Positions 1 through 7,325 of a stretch of DNA of 12,777 bases are shown here, piece by piece. The stretch covers positions 1 to 12,777 of the forward strand of contig JAPSKG010000041.1 of the NCBI GenBank assembly GCA_031177795.1, given 5' to 3'. The position numbers were made by a program, and so were the translations under genes. The stretch's first letter is position 1. Every line of letters begins with the position of its first letter. Under the pieces are notes generated by a model. The model ran no database searches. It worked only from the letters and a program-made list of their open reading frames with translations, and had not been told where the DNA came from. This DNA is from Domibacillus sp. (GTDB lineage: Bacteria > Bacillota > Bacilli > Bacillales > Domibacillaceae).

Positions 1-58
1 CGTTCCCACATTTAAATTTTTAAGCTTTTCTTTAAAAAACATCATTGGAGGAGCCGAC

Positions 59-1753
59 ATGCAAAAAAAGTGGTGGCAGAAAGAAGTTATTTATCAAATT
101 TACCCGAAAAGTTTTTATGATTCGAACAACGATGGAATAGGCGATATAAAAGGGATCACTGAGAAACTTGATTATCTTCAATCTTTAGGTATTACGATGA
201 TTTGGATTTGCCCAATATACAAATCACCAATGGCGGATAACGGGTATGATATCTCGGATTACTATCAGTTAAATCCAGAGTTTGGTGAAATGAAAGATTT
301 GGATGAGCTCATTGAAAAAGCGAAAGAAAAAGGAATTAAGACTGTTCTCGACCTGGTGATTAACCATACATCAGATGAACATCCATGGTTTCAGGATTTG
401 CTGCAAAACCCTGACAGCAAATACAAAGATTATTACATACTAAAGCCTGGAAAAAATGGTCAGCCACCTAACAATTGGCGTTCTGTATTTGGCGGAAGTG
501 TGTGGGAGCCTCTTCCAAACACAGACCAATATTATTTTCATTCTTTTGCCGTTAAGCAGCCTGATTTAAACTGGGAAAACAAGCAAGTCAGAGATGAATT
601 GTATAAAATGGTTATTTACTGGCTTGAAAAAGGGCTTGCCGGATTCAGGGTGGATGCCATTACCTTTATCAAGAAAGACCAGGCGTACGAAGATCTTCCT
701 CCTGATGGAGTAGATGGGCTTGGAAAATGCACGATAAAAGCGCGCAATCAAGTAGGGATCGCTGATTTCCTTCATGAATTGCAAGAAGAAGTGTTTTCAA
801 AATATGATTGTGTTACCATTGGTGAAGCTCCTGGAGTGCCGTATGAGCAATATGGGGATTTTATTGGAGAGAACGGGTATTTTTCGATGATCTTTGATTT
901 TAGGTATGCAGACCTTGATGTTGCTTCAGGCAGTGAGTGGTTTAAAAGGGTCGACTGGAATGTGCTGGACTTAAAAAACTTGATTTTCACAAGCCAAATG
1001 GAAATTCAAAAAGCGGGCTGGGGAGCGAACTTTTTAGAGAATCATGATCAAAATCGTTCCATAAGCAAGTATATAAAAGAAGAAGAAAACCGGAACTTTT
1101 ATTCAGCTACAATGCTTGGAGCCATGTTTTTCTTTCTTCGCGGCACACCTTTTATTTACCAGGGCCAGGAAATCGGCATGACAAATTTTACGAGAAAAAG
1201 CATTGAAGAATTTGATGATATCTCAAGCATCGACCAGTATTACCGTTCGATGAACGAAGGTTTTACGGCAGAAGAAGCATTGCATTTCATCAATTTAAGA
1301 AGCCGTGACAATTCAAGAACGCCTTTTCATTGGAATGAAAATGAATACGGAGGGTTTTCAAAAGCAAAACCCTGGTTAGGAATGAATGAGAATTACAACT
1401 CGATTAATGTAGAGCAGCAAGAAAAAGACCCGGATTCGATTTTGAATTTTTACCGAAAGATGATTCAAACAAGACAGTCTGGCGAAGCAAGTGAGTGTTT
1501 AATCTACGGGGATATCGAACCTATTTTAACAGAACATCCAGTGATAATGGCGTATAAGCGCAAATGGAACGGAAAAAAAGTCGTGTGTTACTTTAATTTC
1601 TCAGCCGAAAATCAACATGTTGAAATTGATCAAAATCATTACACGGTTTTATTAAACAACTACAAAGAAGAAATCCCATCAAACCAAGAAATGGTTTTGA
1701 AACCTTATCAAGCATTAATCCTTTTACAGAAAGAAGAGAGACATCATGGATAA
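59..1753 (+). CDS. GH13 alpha-glucosidase (oligo-1,6-glucosidase / phospho-alpha-glucosidase type), intracellular
   Basis: A 564-residue glycoside hydrolase family 13 enzyme that releases glucose from the non-reducing end of short alpha-glucosides. Seen in the sequence: the N-terminal barrel start (WWQKEVIYQIYPKSF), DLVINHT at 98-104, the nucleophile in GFRVDAI (Asp199), the acid/base in TIGEAPGV (Glu256) and the third carboxylate in ENHDQNR (Asp330). A small C-terminal beta domain follows from about residue 485. There is no signal peptide, so it acts in the cytoplasm; the length is usual for the family. The start is set by GGAGGAG at 47-53. The residue after the nucleophile is Ala200, not the Val linked in Bacillus oligo-1,6-glucosidases to alpha-1,6 preference. 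The 3' end overlaps the EIIBC gene, so the true substrate may be a 6-phosphorylated disaccharide, as for TreA. Family assignment is firm; substrate is not. Confidence 0.93.
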   Translation: MQKKWWQKEVIYQIYPKSFYDSNNDGIGDIKGITEKLDYLQSLGITMIWICPIYKSPMADNGYDISDYYQLNPEFGEMKDLDELIEKAKEKGIKTVLDLVINHTSDEHPWFQDLLQNPDSKYKDYYILKPGKNGQPPNNWRSVFGGSVWEPLPNTDQYYFHSFAVKQPDLNWENKQVRDELYKMVIYWLEKGLAGFRVDAITFIKKDQAYEDLPPDGVDGLGKCTIKARNQVGIADFLHELQEEVFSKYDCVTIGEAPGVPYEQYGDFIGENGYFSMIFDFRYADLDVASGSEWFKRVDWNVLDLKNLIFTSQMEIQKAGWGANFLENHDQNRSISKYIKEEENRNFYSATMLGAMFFFLRGTPFIYQGQEIGMTNFTRKSIEEFDDISSIDQYYRSMNEGFTAEEALHFINLRSRDNSRTPFHWNENEYGGFSKAKPWLGMNENYNSINVEQQEKDPDSILNFYRKMIQTRQSGEASECLIYGDIEPILTEHPVIMAYKRKWNGKKVVCYFNFSAENQHVEIDQNHYTVLLNNYKEEIPSNQEMVLKPYQALILLQKEERHHG

Positions 1754-3155
1754 AACAAAATATGAACGTATCGGAAAAGAAATAGTATCTGTTATCGGTG
1801 AAGACAACATCGAATCATATACTCACTGTGCAACTAGATTGCGCTTTTCAATTAAAGATCGCACAAAAGTGGCGGATGAGGAAATAGAAAAAATTGATGA
1901 AGTAAAAGGCGTGTTTTTTAACGCGGGGCAGTACCAGGTTATTTTAGGCACCGGTACTGTCAATAAAGTATACGCTGCTTTAAAAGGAAGCCAGCCCGAG
2001 GACGCTAAACAAGCGAATGCGTCCTCATCCGTAAAAGAAAAAGGAATCAAAAGGGCGGTCCGGACGTTAGCTGATATTTTTATTCCAATTATCCCAATTA
2101 TTGCAGCAACCGGTTTATTCCTTGGTTTAAAAGGCGTTTTGTTTAATGCAACGGTTTTAAGCGCAGCAGGTATGAGCATTGAAGACATACCGGCTTATTT
2201 ACAGACGCTTATCTCTGTATTGACCGACACCGCTTTTGCTTTTTTGCCTGCATTAATTTGCTGGTCAGCTTTTAGAAACTTTGGCGGCATGCCAATTATC
2301 GGTTTTGTTATCGGGCTCATGCTTGTTTCTCCTGCTCTTCCAAATGCTTACGCAGTGGCCGATATTAATAGTGGGGTAAAACCAATCATGGCTTTTGGCT
2401 TTATTCCGGTTGTTGGATATCAAGGCAGTGTATTAACGGCGCTGGTTGTAGGAATTCTTGGCGCGAAACTTGAAAAAAAACTGCGGGCGAAAATGCCAAA
2501 TGCGCTGGATTTAATTTTTACTCCGTTCCTTGTGTTGCTGGTTATGATGATTGCCGGGCTTCTGGTGTTAGGACCTTTATTGCATTTTATTGAAGCAGGA
2601 TTAGTAACCGTTGTAACACAGCTGATAGACGCTCCTCTTGGCATAGGCGGATTGTTGATTGGCTTTTTGTATCCGCTCGCAGTTATAACAGGGATGCACC
2701 ATTTATTTATCATGATTGAAACTACACTGCTGGCAAACACAGGATTTAACCCGCTGATCACACTTTGTGCGATGTACGGATTTGCGAATGCAGGTGTTTG
2801 TTTAGGAATTACGTTAAAAGCAAAAAAACGCACAGTAAAAGTAACAGGCATGAGTGCGGCACTAACACAATTGCTGGGTGTAAGTGAGCCAGCCCTGTTT
2901 GGGGTTGTTATGCGCTACAGCTTGAAACCGCTTTATGTGATGATTGCTTGTTCTGCCATTGGAGGCATCGTTTTATCTTTGCTGAATGTTCAAGCAAATT
3001 CTTATGGATTGGCTGTTGTACTTTCTCCTTTAATGTATATTTATGAATGGAGCCAATTGCTCGCGTACATGATCGTTTCTGTTTTGATTTTTGCCGCTGC
3101 TTTTATTATCACTTCTTTGTTTGCGGTGCCAAAAGAAGTGTTGGTGGAAGAATAA
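1746..3155 (+). CDS. PTS EIIBC sugar permease, glucose/glucoside family (alpha-glucoside type)
   Basis: A 469-residue membrane permease that takes up a sugar and phosphorylates it at the expense of phosphoenolpyruvate. The EIIB domain occupies about residues 1-80, with the phosphocysteine in THCATRLRF (Cys28). A linker of about 20 polar residues leads to an EIIC domain (about 105-465) with about ten hydrophobic segments. ITGMHHLF (His318/His319) followed by ET (Glu325), and GVSEPALFG (Glu381), match the sucrose/trehalose/beta-glucoside branch. There is no EIIA domain, so it must borrow a glucose-type EIIA encoded elsewhere. The start codon lies inside the last codons of the GH13 gene (8-base overlap), indicating translational coupling and a shared substrate. 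Sucrose, trehalose, maltose and isomaltulose are all conceivable; I cannot choose between them. A terminator follows at 3396-3424. Confidence 0.92.
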   Translation: MDKTKYERIGKEIVSVIGEDNIESYTHCATRLRFSIKDRTKVADEEIEKIDEVKGVFFNAGQYQVILGTGTVNKVYAALKGSQPEDAKQANASSSVKEKGIKRAVRTLADIFIPIIPIIAATGLFLGLKGVLFNATVLSAAGMSIEDIPAYLQTLISVLTDTAFAFLPALICWSAFRNFGGMPIIGFVIGLMLVSPALPNAYAVADINSGVKPIMAFGFIPVVGYQGSVLTALVVGILGAKLEKKLRAKMPNALDLIFTPFLVLLVMMIAGLLVLGPLLHFIEAGLVTVVTQLIDAPLGIGGLLIGFLYPLAVITGMHHLFIMIETTLLANTGFNPLITLCAMYGFANAGVCLGITLKAKKRTVKVTGMSAALTQLLGVSEPALFGVVMRYSLKPLYVMIACSAIGGIVLSLLNVQANSYGLAVVLSPLMYIYEWSQLLAYMIVSVLIFAAAFIITSLFAVPKEVLVEE

Positions 3156-3177
3156 GGCAAGCATAAAGAAATGCAGG

Positions 3178-3206
3178 TTGACAGATAGTGTTAGAAGGAA
3201 TGTATT
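3178..3206 (+). promoter_or_regulatory. orphan sigma-A-like promoter after the EIIBC gene
   Basis: A perfect TTGACA (3178-3183), a 17-base spacer and TGTATT (3201-3206, four of six matches to the -10 consensus). It begins about 20 bases past the EIIBC stop and points toward the terminator at 3396-3424, with no recognisable gene between. Short ORFs of 21 codons (ATG about 3262) and 12 codons (ATG about 3342) lie in the interval but lack a well-spaced ribosome binding site. If active it would make an RNA of about 210 nt. Inferred from sequence only. Confidence 0.4.
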
Positions 3207-3395
3207 CTCGAAAAAACTTTTTATCTAATTCCCGGAGAAGAGGTTTGGCACTTATCGATAAATGCTTGTGCTGATAAAAGGGAGTTCAGGAAAAAAAGTT
3301 GCTAAAATAAGCTGTAACGGAAAATAAAACAGTGTTCGTTTTATGAGGGAAATGCCTGTAGGTGTAACCAAGAAAGGTTAATAAAGAGTTAAAGG

Positions 3396-3424
3396 AAAAA
3401 AGGCTGGGTCACCCAGCCTTTTTT
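3396..3424. terminator. bidirectional intrinsic terminator between EIIBC and Csp3-like genes
   Basis: A perfect 13-bp stem (A-run plus GGCTGGG paired with CCCAGCC plus T-run) around a three-base loop TCA. A runs on the left and T runs on the right give a U tail on either strand. It sits between the convergent EIIBC gene (plus) and the Csp3-like gene (minus, stop at 3428) and can end both transcripts. Confidence 0.93.
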
Positions 3425-3427
3425 GTG

Positions 3428-3754
3428 TTAAGCTGCCATGCCCCGGCATACTTCTGCACATTTAAAGCAAGCTTCTGCACAGCGCTGGCAATGTTCGGCT
3501 TCATGCTTTTTGCATTCGTTTCCGCACGCTTCGCAAATTTCTGCACATAATTCACAAATTTGTTTGGCAAATGGGCTGCTGCTTTGCATAGACTTGGCAG
3601 CGAACGCACAAATATCTGCACACTCGCGGTCAAGCCTAATACAGCCTGCCATCATTTTTACATTTTCTTCTGATAAGCAGCTTGAGTAGCAGCGGTTGCA
3701 TGCTTCCATGCATTCCAGGCAAGCTTGAATACATTCTTCATACGTGGTCTTCAT
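3428..3754 (-). CDS. Csp3-like four-helix cysteine-rich copper-storage protein (DUF326)
   Basis: A 108-residue cytosolic protein with 19 cysteines, mostly in CxxxC, CxxC and CxxCxxxC repeats (positions 8, 12, 15, 19, 22, 26, 38, 45, 49, 67, 70, 74, 77, 81, 89, 92, 96, 99, 103). Length, cysteine number and spacing fit the Csp3 family, to which B. subtilis YhjQ belongs. These form four-helix bundles whose inward cysteines bind many Cu(I) ions. There is no signal peptide, which separates Csp3 from the exported Csp1 type. The start is fixed by a very strong AAGGAGGAG ribosome binding site (minus strand, 3761-3769) six bases upstream. It is monocistronic, with its own terminator at 3396-3424. No copA, copZ or csoR neighbour is visible, so the copper role rests on family knowledge. 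Confidence 0.9.
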   Translation of the reverse strand: MKTTYEECIQACLECMEACNRCYSSCLSEENVKMMAGCIRLDRECADICAFAAKSMQSSSPFAKQICELCAEICEACGNECKKHEAEHCQRCAEACFKCAEVCRGMAA

Positions 3755-3904
3755 TTTGACTCCTCCTTAAAATCGTCTTTTCCAGTTTACTGTTCCACAT
3801 ATTGTTTATTTTAAACAGAAAAAAGAGATTATTTGGAAATAAAGCAACTGTTGTAATGGTTTTGGTTACGTTTCTCATCAAGGTGATCAGGTTATTCAAC
3901 CGAA

Positions 3905-3933
3905 AAAAGAGACACAACAAAAGTGCCTCTTTT
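3905..3933 (-). terminator. probable intrinsic terminator downstream of the DUF421 gene
   Basis: AAAAGAGACAC and GTGCCTCTTTT pair over 11 positions with one A-C mismatch around a seven-base loop. On the minus strand the stem is followed by a run of six T, so it best ends minus-strand transcription before the Csp3-like gene. The DUF421 stop is some 330 bases away, so the link to that gene is an inference. Confidence 0.5.
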
Positions 3934-4117
3934 AACGGAATTATTCAGTTCAAACGTTTCTTGACATACTAAGTTAGGAACGCACCCACATAGTAACAAT
4001 AGAAATTTTTATTGTCAAATAAAAAAGCCCGCGTTACTGTTTTTTTATTTTTTTTGTCTTGTGTCATTGTTCTGATGTAAGGCAAGCCAGGTGGAGATTC
4101 CTTGTTTAAAAAGAGGT

Positions 4118-4231
4118 ATGGAGCTAGAAGGGGACATAAAAAAAGAAGATGCTGCTAAAACCAAAAAAGCACTTGTTAAGCGAAGGGAAAAACGAAACGG
4201 CAAGAAAATCGATTTTTACGCCAATGTTTAA
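4118..4231 (+). CDS. doubtful small ORF, 37-residue highly charged peptide
   Basis: An ATG at 4118 opens 37 codons ending at TAA 4229-4231. The peptide begins MELEGDIKKEDAAKTKK and is very rich in Lys, Arg, Glu and Asp with no hydrophobic segment. A GTG at 4091 in the same frame would give 46 residues. Ribosome binding is unconvincing: AGAGGT directly abuts the ATG, and only AAGG precedes the GTG. I do not recognise it. It could be a basic microprotein, a gene relic or chance. Confidence 0.2.
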   Translation: MELEGDIKKEDAAKTKKALVKRREKRNGKKIDFYANV

Positions 4232-4265
4232 AGCGGAATTTTTGGCAGCTAAAAACAGTTACTTA

Positions 4266-4910
4266 TTATTCAAGGCGGTCTGGATGCAGTGGTTTGTGTC
4301 CTTTTTTAATTTCAGAAAAAAGATTAGAGCTTGCTTTAGTTTGTTCCTGGTTTAAAGGCCGACTTAAATAGCTTTCGTTTAGTTTTGTGGCCAGGCTTGT
4401 AATCATTTCTTGCATGGTTTTCATTTCCTCTTGAAGCTTTTCTATATCGTTTTTTGTAGCAGGCGTATTTTTGTCTGTAAGAAAATATCCTAGTTGCCCG
4501 CTGGGTTCAATGGTCGCCCATTGAACGTCTTTTATGCTTTTAATGCCTTTTTGCCGCAACCTCATTTCAAGTTTATCAACAGAGAGGTGCATTTTTTTTA
4601 AGTTTTTTTCTTGTAGAACGCCGTTTTCAATGATAATTTTTGAGCGGCCAATAAAAATCATTTCAAGAAAATCCCATTTCATTTGCGCAAATTCGATTGC
4701 TAATAAAGTAACAATTAAAACAAAAGCAATGCTAAACGTGATCCAGAGATTTTTGCCGCTTACAGGCTGTATTAAAAGCGTTCCAATCGAAATCATAATG
4801 ATGGTTTGGGGAATGGTTGACTGGGAAATAGATCTTCTTCCTGAAAGGCGCAGTAAAAGGATCCCGACGATAATAATAAGAATTGCTTTCCAAATCCAGT
4901 TAAAATCCAT
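4266..4910 (-). CDS. DUF421 (YetF/YkjA-like) membrane protein
   Basis: A 214-residue protein with two or three N-terminal transmembrane segments (about 7-23, 36-50 and 57-75) and a soluble cytoplasmic domain. DUF421 hallmarks are visible: SGRRSISQSTIPQ at 23-35, RLRQKGI at 117-123 and WATIEPSGQLGY at 131-142. The biochemical role of the family is not established; in Bacillus several paralogues are present and some are tied to the sporulating cell. The C-terminal tail (about 150-214) is Glu/Lys/Gln-rich and probably partly coiled coil. The ATG is preceded on the minus strand by GAGGGCGGTGA, with GGTGA seven bases upstream. It stands alone between spacers, so context suggests no function. Confidence 0.85.
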   Translation of the reverse strand: MDFNWIWKAILIIIVGILLLRLSGRRSISQSTIPQTIIMISIGTLLIQPVSGKNLWITFSIAFVLIVTLLAIEFAQMKWDFLEMIFIGRSKIIIENGVLQEKNLKKMHLSVDKLEMRLRQKGIKSIKDVQWATIEPSGQLGYFLTDKNTPATKNDIEKLQEEMKTMQEMITSLATKLNESYLSRPLNQEQTKASSNLFSEIKKGHKPLHPDRLE

Positions 4911-5288
4911 GCAACAATCACCGCCCTCTTTAAGTCCGTTTATAGAATGAACAAAAAAACCGCTTTGTATGCGGTAATGGCAGGAAGCGAAAAAATAAAC
5001 AGCAAAAAAACAGGTAAGTTCTACAGCGTTTTTTTAAATCCCTTCACAGAATGATTTGAAAATTCTCATGTAAAATTTGCACAACTTGTTTTAACCGTAT
5101 TATTTTTCTTCAAGTTAGCCTTCAATCAATTTATTTTTTCAAGGTGTTTAATGGATTGGATTTTTAAAAAACAAGATGAGAAAGATTAATTAGCCATAGA
5201 TGGGATTGGAAGGAAAGGGACATCGGGACATCTAAAAACAGAAAAAGCCTGCAGACGGAGGCCTGCAGGCTTTTTTCGGCGTTTTCGA
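4911..5288. other. spacer of about 380 bases between DUF421 and BCCT genes
   Basis: AT-rich, no recognised gene. A weak minus-strand hairpin (ACCGC at 4959-4963 with GCGGT at 4971-4975, then a T-run) lies just upstream of the DUF421 ribosome binding site and may be a terminator or leader hairpin. On the plus strand a TTGCAC/TATTAT pair with a short 15-base spacer (about 5079-5105) precedes a 12-codon ORF (ATG 5150, AAGGTG upstream). The BCCT terminator occupies 5242-5276. Confidence 0.5.
5242..5276 (-). terminator. intrinsic terminator of the downstream BCCT gene
   Basis: AAAAAGCCTGCAG pairs perfectly with CTGCAGGC plus T-run around an eight-base loop. The hairpin lies 13 bases past the minus-strand BCCT stop codon, and A and T runs on both sides let it work in either direction. 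Confidence 0.92.
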
Positions 5289-6806
5289 TTAATTCTTTTT
5301 TAGGTTTCTTTTTTTACTGGCAGGAGCGATGGTTTTTGCTTCTTGATTTAACGCTTTTAACAAGCTCGCCGCCATTAGCACCATGATCATTGAAAACGGA
5401 AAAGCCGCAATAATCATCGTGTTTTGCAGTGCCTGCAGCCCGCCTGAATAAAGAAGAACAAGCGCGATAACAGCAAGCAAAACGCCCCAGATCATTTTCA
5501 AGCGAGTGCCTGGATTTTGCGATCCATTCGTTGTCATCATGCCAAGCACATACGTACCGGAATCAGCCGATGTGACAAAGAAAGTCCCAATTAAACAAAT
5601 CGCTAAAATAGAAACGGCCATGCCCATCGGATAATTAGCGAGTACGCCAAATAGGGATTCTTCCGCAGCGAGAGAGGAAATCACCGCTGTTTTGCTGCGT
5701 TCTAGCATAATTGCAGACCCGCCGAAAACGGAAAACCATAAAAAGCTAATGAACGATGGGGCAAGAAGCACAAATGTGATAAACTCCCGAATTGTTCGCC
5801 CTTTTGAAACGCGTGCAATAAAAATGCCGACAAACGGCGACCAGGCAATCCACCACGCCCAGTAAAAAATCGTCCAGCCATTGATCCAGTCGCGGTTTTC
5901 ACTGTTGAGCGGCGCAATGCGCAAGCTCATGTTCACAAAATTTTGCACATATTTTCCGATAGTGTCTGTAAATAAATTTAAGGTAAAAAGGGTCGGGCCA
6001 AGCAAAAACATAAGCAAAAACAGGGCGGAAGCCAATATCATATTTACATTGCTCAGGATTTTAATTCCTTTGCCGAGTCCAGTTAAAGCAGAAATCATAA
6101 ATAAGACTGTGACAACCAAAATAATGAAAAACTGGCTGGTCATTGTTGCGGGCACACCAAACAAAAAAGATAAACCGCCATTAATTTGGACAGCACCAAA
6201 GCCGAGTGTAGTGGCAACGCCAATGACCGTAGCAATAACAGCAATCACATCAACGATTTTGCCGGCTGCGCCTGTTGCATGATGCCCGAGAACAGGCTTT
6301 AACGTAGAGCTGATTAAACCAGCTTCACCCCGGCGGAACATAAAGTAAGCCAGGCAAAGTGCGACAATTCCATAGATCGCCCAAGCATGAATGCCCCAAT
6401 GAAAAAAGGTAAACCGCATAGCGTCTTTGACCGCCTGATCGGTTCCTGTTTCTCCGGTTGGGGAACTAACAGCGTAATGGCTGATTGGTTCAGCCGTTCC
6501 GTAAAACACAAGGCCAATTCCCACGCCTGCACTAAACAGCATGGCAAGCCAGGTTGGTCGTGAAAACTCAGGCTCGTCCTCCTGTTTCCCCAGTTTTATT
6601 CGACCAACCGGGCTTACTAGCAAATACAAACAAACAACAACAAATAAGGTGACAACAATTAAGTAATACCAGCCAAACGAGTCAGTTAAAAACGACTGCA
6701 GACTTCCTGTCAGGCTTTCAAGCGTTGACGGCATGGCTACTCCTGCTGCAACAAGAAGCAGCAAAATGGCTGATGATGCGTAAAATACAGTTGAAACATT
6801 TTTCAT
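5289..6806 (-). CDS. BCCT-family compatible-solute transporter (OpuD-like), paralogue 1
   Basis: A 505-residue sodium-coupled betaine/carnitine/choline transporter with about 12 membrane helices, taking up compatible solutes under osmotic stress. Visible features: GVGIG (94-98) in the glycine-rich helix, with Gly where proton-coupled choline carriers have Asp; the aromatic box W137, W142, Y145; the BCCT signature GWTIFYWAWW (310-319); and VTSADSG (411-417), whose Thr-Ser pair matches a BetP sodium site. These favour glycine betaine, as for OpuD, but related solutes are possible. The start is chosen by exact alignment with paralogue 2, which also begins MKNVSTVFYAS. The frame stays open 168 codons further upstream, but that stretch is not BCCT-like. 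The ribosome binding site (GGGAG, 6820-6824) is weak and 13 bases from ATG. Its third positions look GC-richer than paralogue 2. Confidence 0.93.
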   Translation of the reverse strand: MKNVSTVFYASSAILLLLVAAGVAMPSTLESLTGSLQSFLTDSFGWYYLIVVTLFVVVCLYLLVSPVGRIKLGKQEDEPEFSRPTWLAMLFSAGVGIGLVFYGTAEPISHYAVSSPTGETGTDQAVKDAMRFTFFHWGIHAWAIYGIVALCLAYFMFRRGEAGLISSTLKPVLGHHATGAAGKIVDVIAVIATVIGVATTLGFGAVQINGGLSFLFGVPATMTSQFFIILVVTVLFMISALTGLGKGIKILSNVNMILASALFLLMFLLGPTLFTLNLFTDTIGKYVQNFVNMSLRIAPLNSENRDWINGWTIFYWAWWIAWSPFVGIFIARVSKGRTIREFITFVLLAPSFISFLWFSVFGGSAIMLERSKTAVISSLAAEESLFGVLANYPMGMAVSILAICLIGTFFVTSADSGTYVLGMMTTNGSQNPGTRLKMIWGVLLAVIALVLLYSGGLQALQNTMIIAAFPFSMIMVLMAASLLKALNQEAKTIAPASKKRNLKKN

Positions 6807-7140
6807 AATATTGAAAAAACTCCCATCTTTGATTTTCTCGCAGAGGGTTTTACTTCCATTGGAGAACATGAAAAACTGATCATATGCAAAACCAATAAAC
6901 AATCTCTTTTTTTGCGAAGCAATAAAGCGAACCCTTGAAAATTGCGGCGATAAAAATGCTGGCTGCTGTGTTTGAGCCGGACACTTTACGCTTGCAGCCC
7001 GGCTGAAAAAACAGCAGAGCAGCGCTTTTTTCTTGTTATTCCAATTCTTGCTTTTCTTTTTAACCTGGTTATTACAGTTGTTTGTTGTGTTGCCTGCAGG
7101 CTGTTTTTCTTTTTGCGAGGGTAAATTTAGCAGCGGATAG
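6807..7140 (-). promoter_or_regulatory. long structured 5' leader of BCCT paralogue 1
   Basis: If the promoter at 7147-7175 is used, the transcript has about 330 untranslated bases. They contain a nested inverted repeat: outer CTGCTG/CAGCAG (6963-6968 with 7012-7017) and inner AGCCGG/CCGGCT (6975-6980 with 6999-7004). The last 40 bases before the start align with the leader of paralogue 2 (shared AGAAAATCA and GGAG blocks); the rest does not. The leader matches no riboswitch class that I recognise. Confidence 0.4.
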
Positions 7141-7146
7141 TTTCTA

Positions 7147-7175
7147 ATTATATAGAAAATAAAAAGCCAATGCAA
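7147..7175 (-). promoter_or_regulatory. candidate sigma-A promoter for BCCT paralogue 1
   Basis: On the minus strand: TTGCAT (7170-7175), a 17-base spacer, and a perfect TATAAT (7147-7152). It lies between the terminator of paralogue 2 and the start of paralogue 1, so the two carriers can be transcribed separately. The -35 matches only at TTG. Inferred from sequence. Confidence 0.55.
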
Positions 7176-7274
7176 AATCTTTGCTTGAAACAGGTCAACA
7201 GCAAAGCGTAAAAAAGCTGTGCCGGTTGATTTGCCCAACATTGCTTTTTGGTACCAAAAACGTAAGGCAAACAG

Positions 7275-7325
7275 AAACCAAAGCTTGTTTGCCGGCTTGT
7301 AAGCGGACAAACAAGCTTTAGGTTT
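7275..7325 (-). terminator. hairpin terminator of BCCT paralogue 2
   Basis: A perfect 12-bp inverted repeat, AAAGCTTGTTTG (7280-7291) with CAAACAAGCTTT (7308-7319), extendable by five pairs across a single bulged A, directly abutting the paralogue 2 stop codon. The T tail on the minus strand is poor (GGTTTCTG), so termination may be partial and allow read-through into paralogue 1. Confidence 0.65.

Larger units (their letters stand above)
3755..4265. other. gene-poor spacer of about 510 bases
   Basis: AT-rich spacer upstream of the Csp3-like gene and downstream of the DUF421 gene (both minus). It holds a terminator-like hairpin (3905-3933), an AT-only 8-bp palindrome near 4010-4025, a TTGACA at 3961 without a matching -10, a long T-run (4040-4055) and a doubtful 37-codon ORF (4118-4231). 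No clear promoter was identified for the Csp3-like gene. No other gene was recognised. Confidence 0.6.

Noticed and set aside
1..58. TreR operator, antiterminator RAT or cre site before the GH13 gene
   Set aside because: The 58 bases available contain only AT-rich sequence and the ribosome binding site; any regulator site lies outside the window.
4010..4056. Terminator-like element with AT palindrome and long T-run
   Set aside because: The palindrome is A/T only and the GC part does not form a stem next to the T-run; it lacks the structure of an intrinsic terminator.
4534..4950. 138-codon plus-strand ORF
   Set aside because: It lies antisense to the DUF421 gene, whose family motifs are clear on the minus strand.
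6807..7140. Cyclic-di-AMP (ydaO) or other known riboswitch in the BCCT leader
   Set aside because: An attractive idea for an osmolyte carrier, but I could not find the conserved ydaO blocks; only simple nested inverted repeats are visible.
6807..7310. 168-codon N-terminal extension of BCCT paralogue 1 in the same open frame
   Set aside because: Its start codon lies inside the terminator hairpin of paralogue 2, the extension contains no BCCT features, and paralogue 2 aligns from MKNVSTVF with no counterpart. It is an untranslated leader that happens to lack stops.
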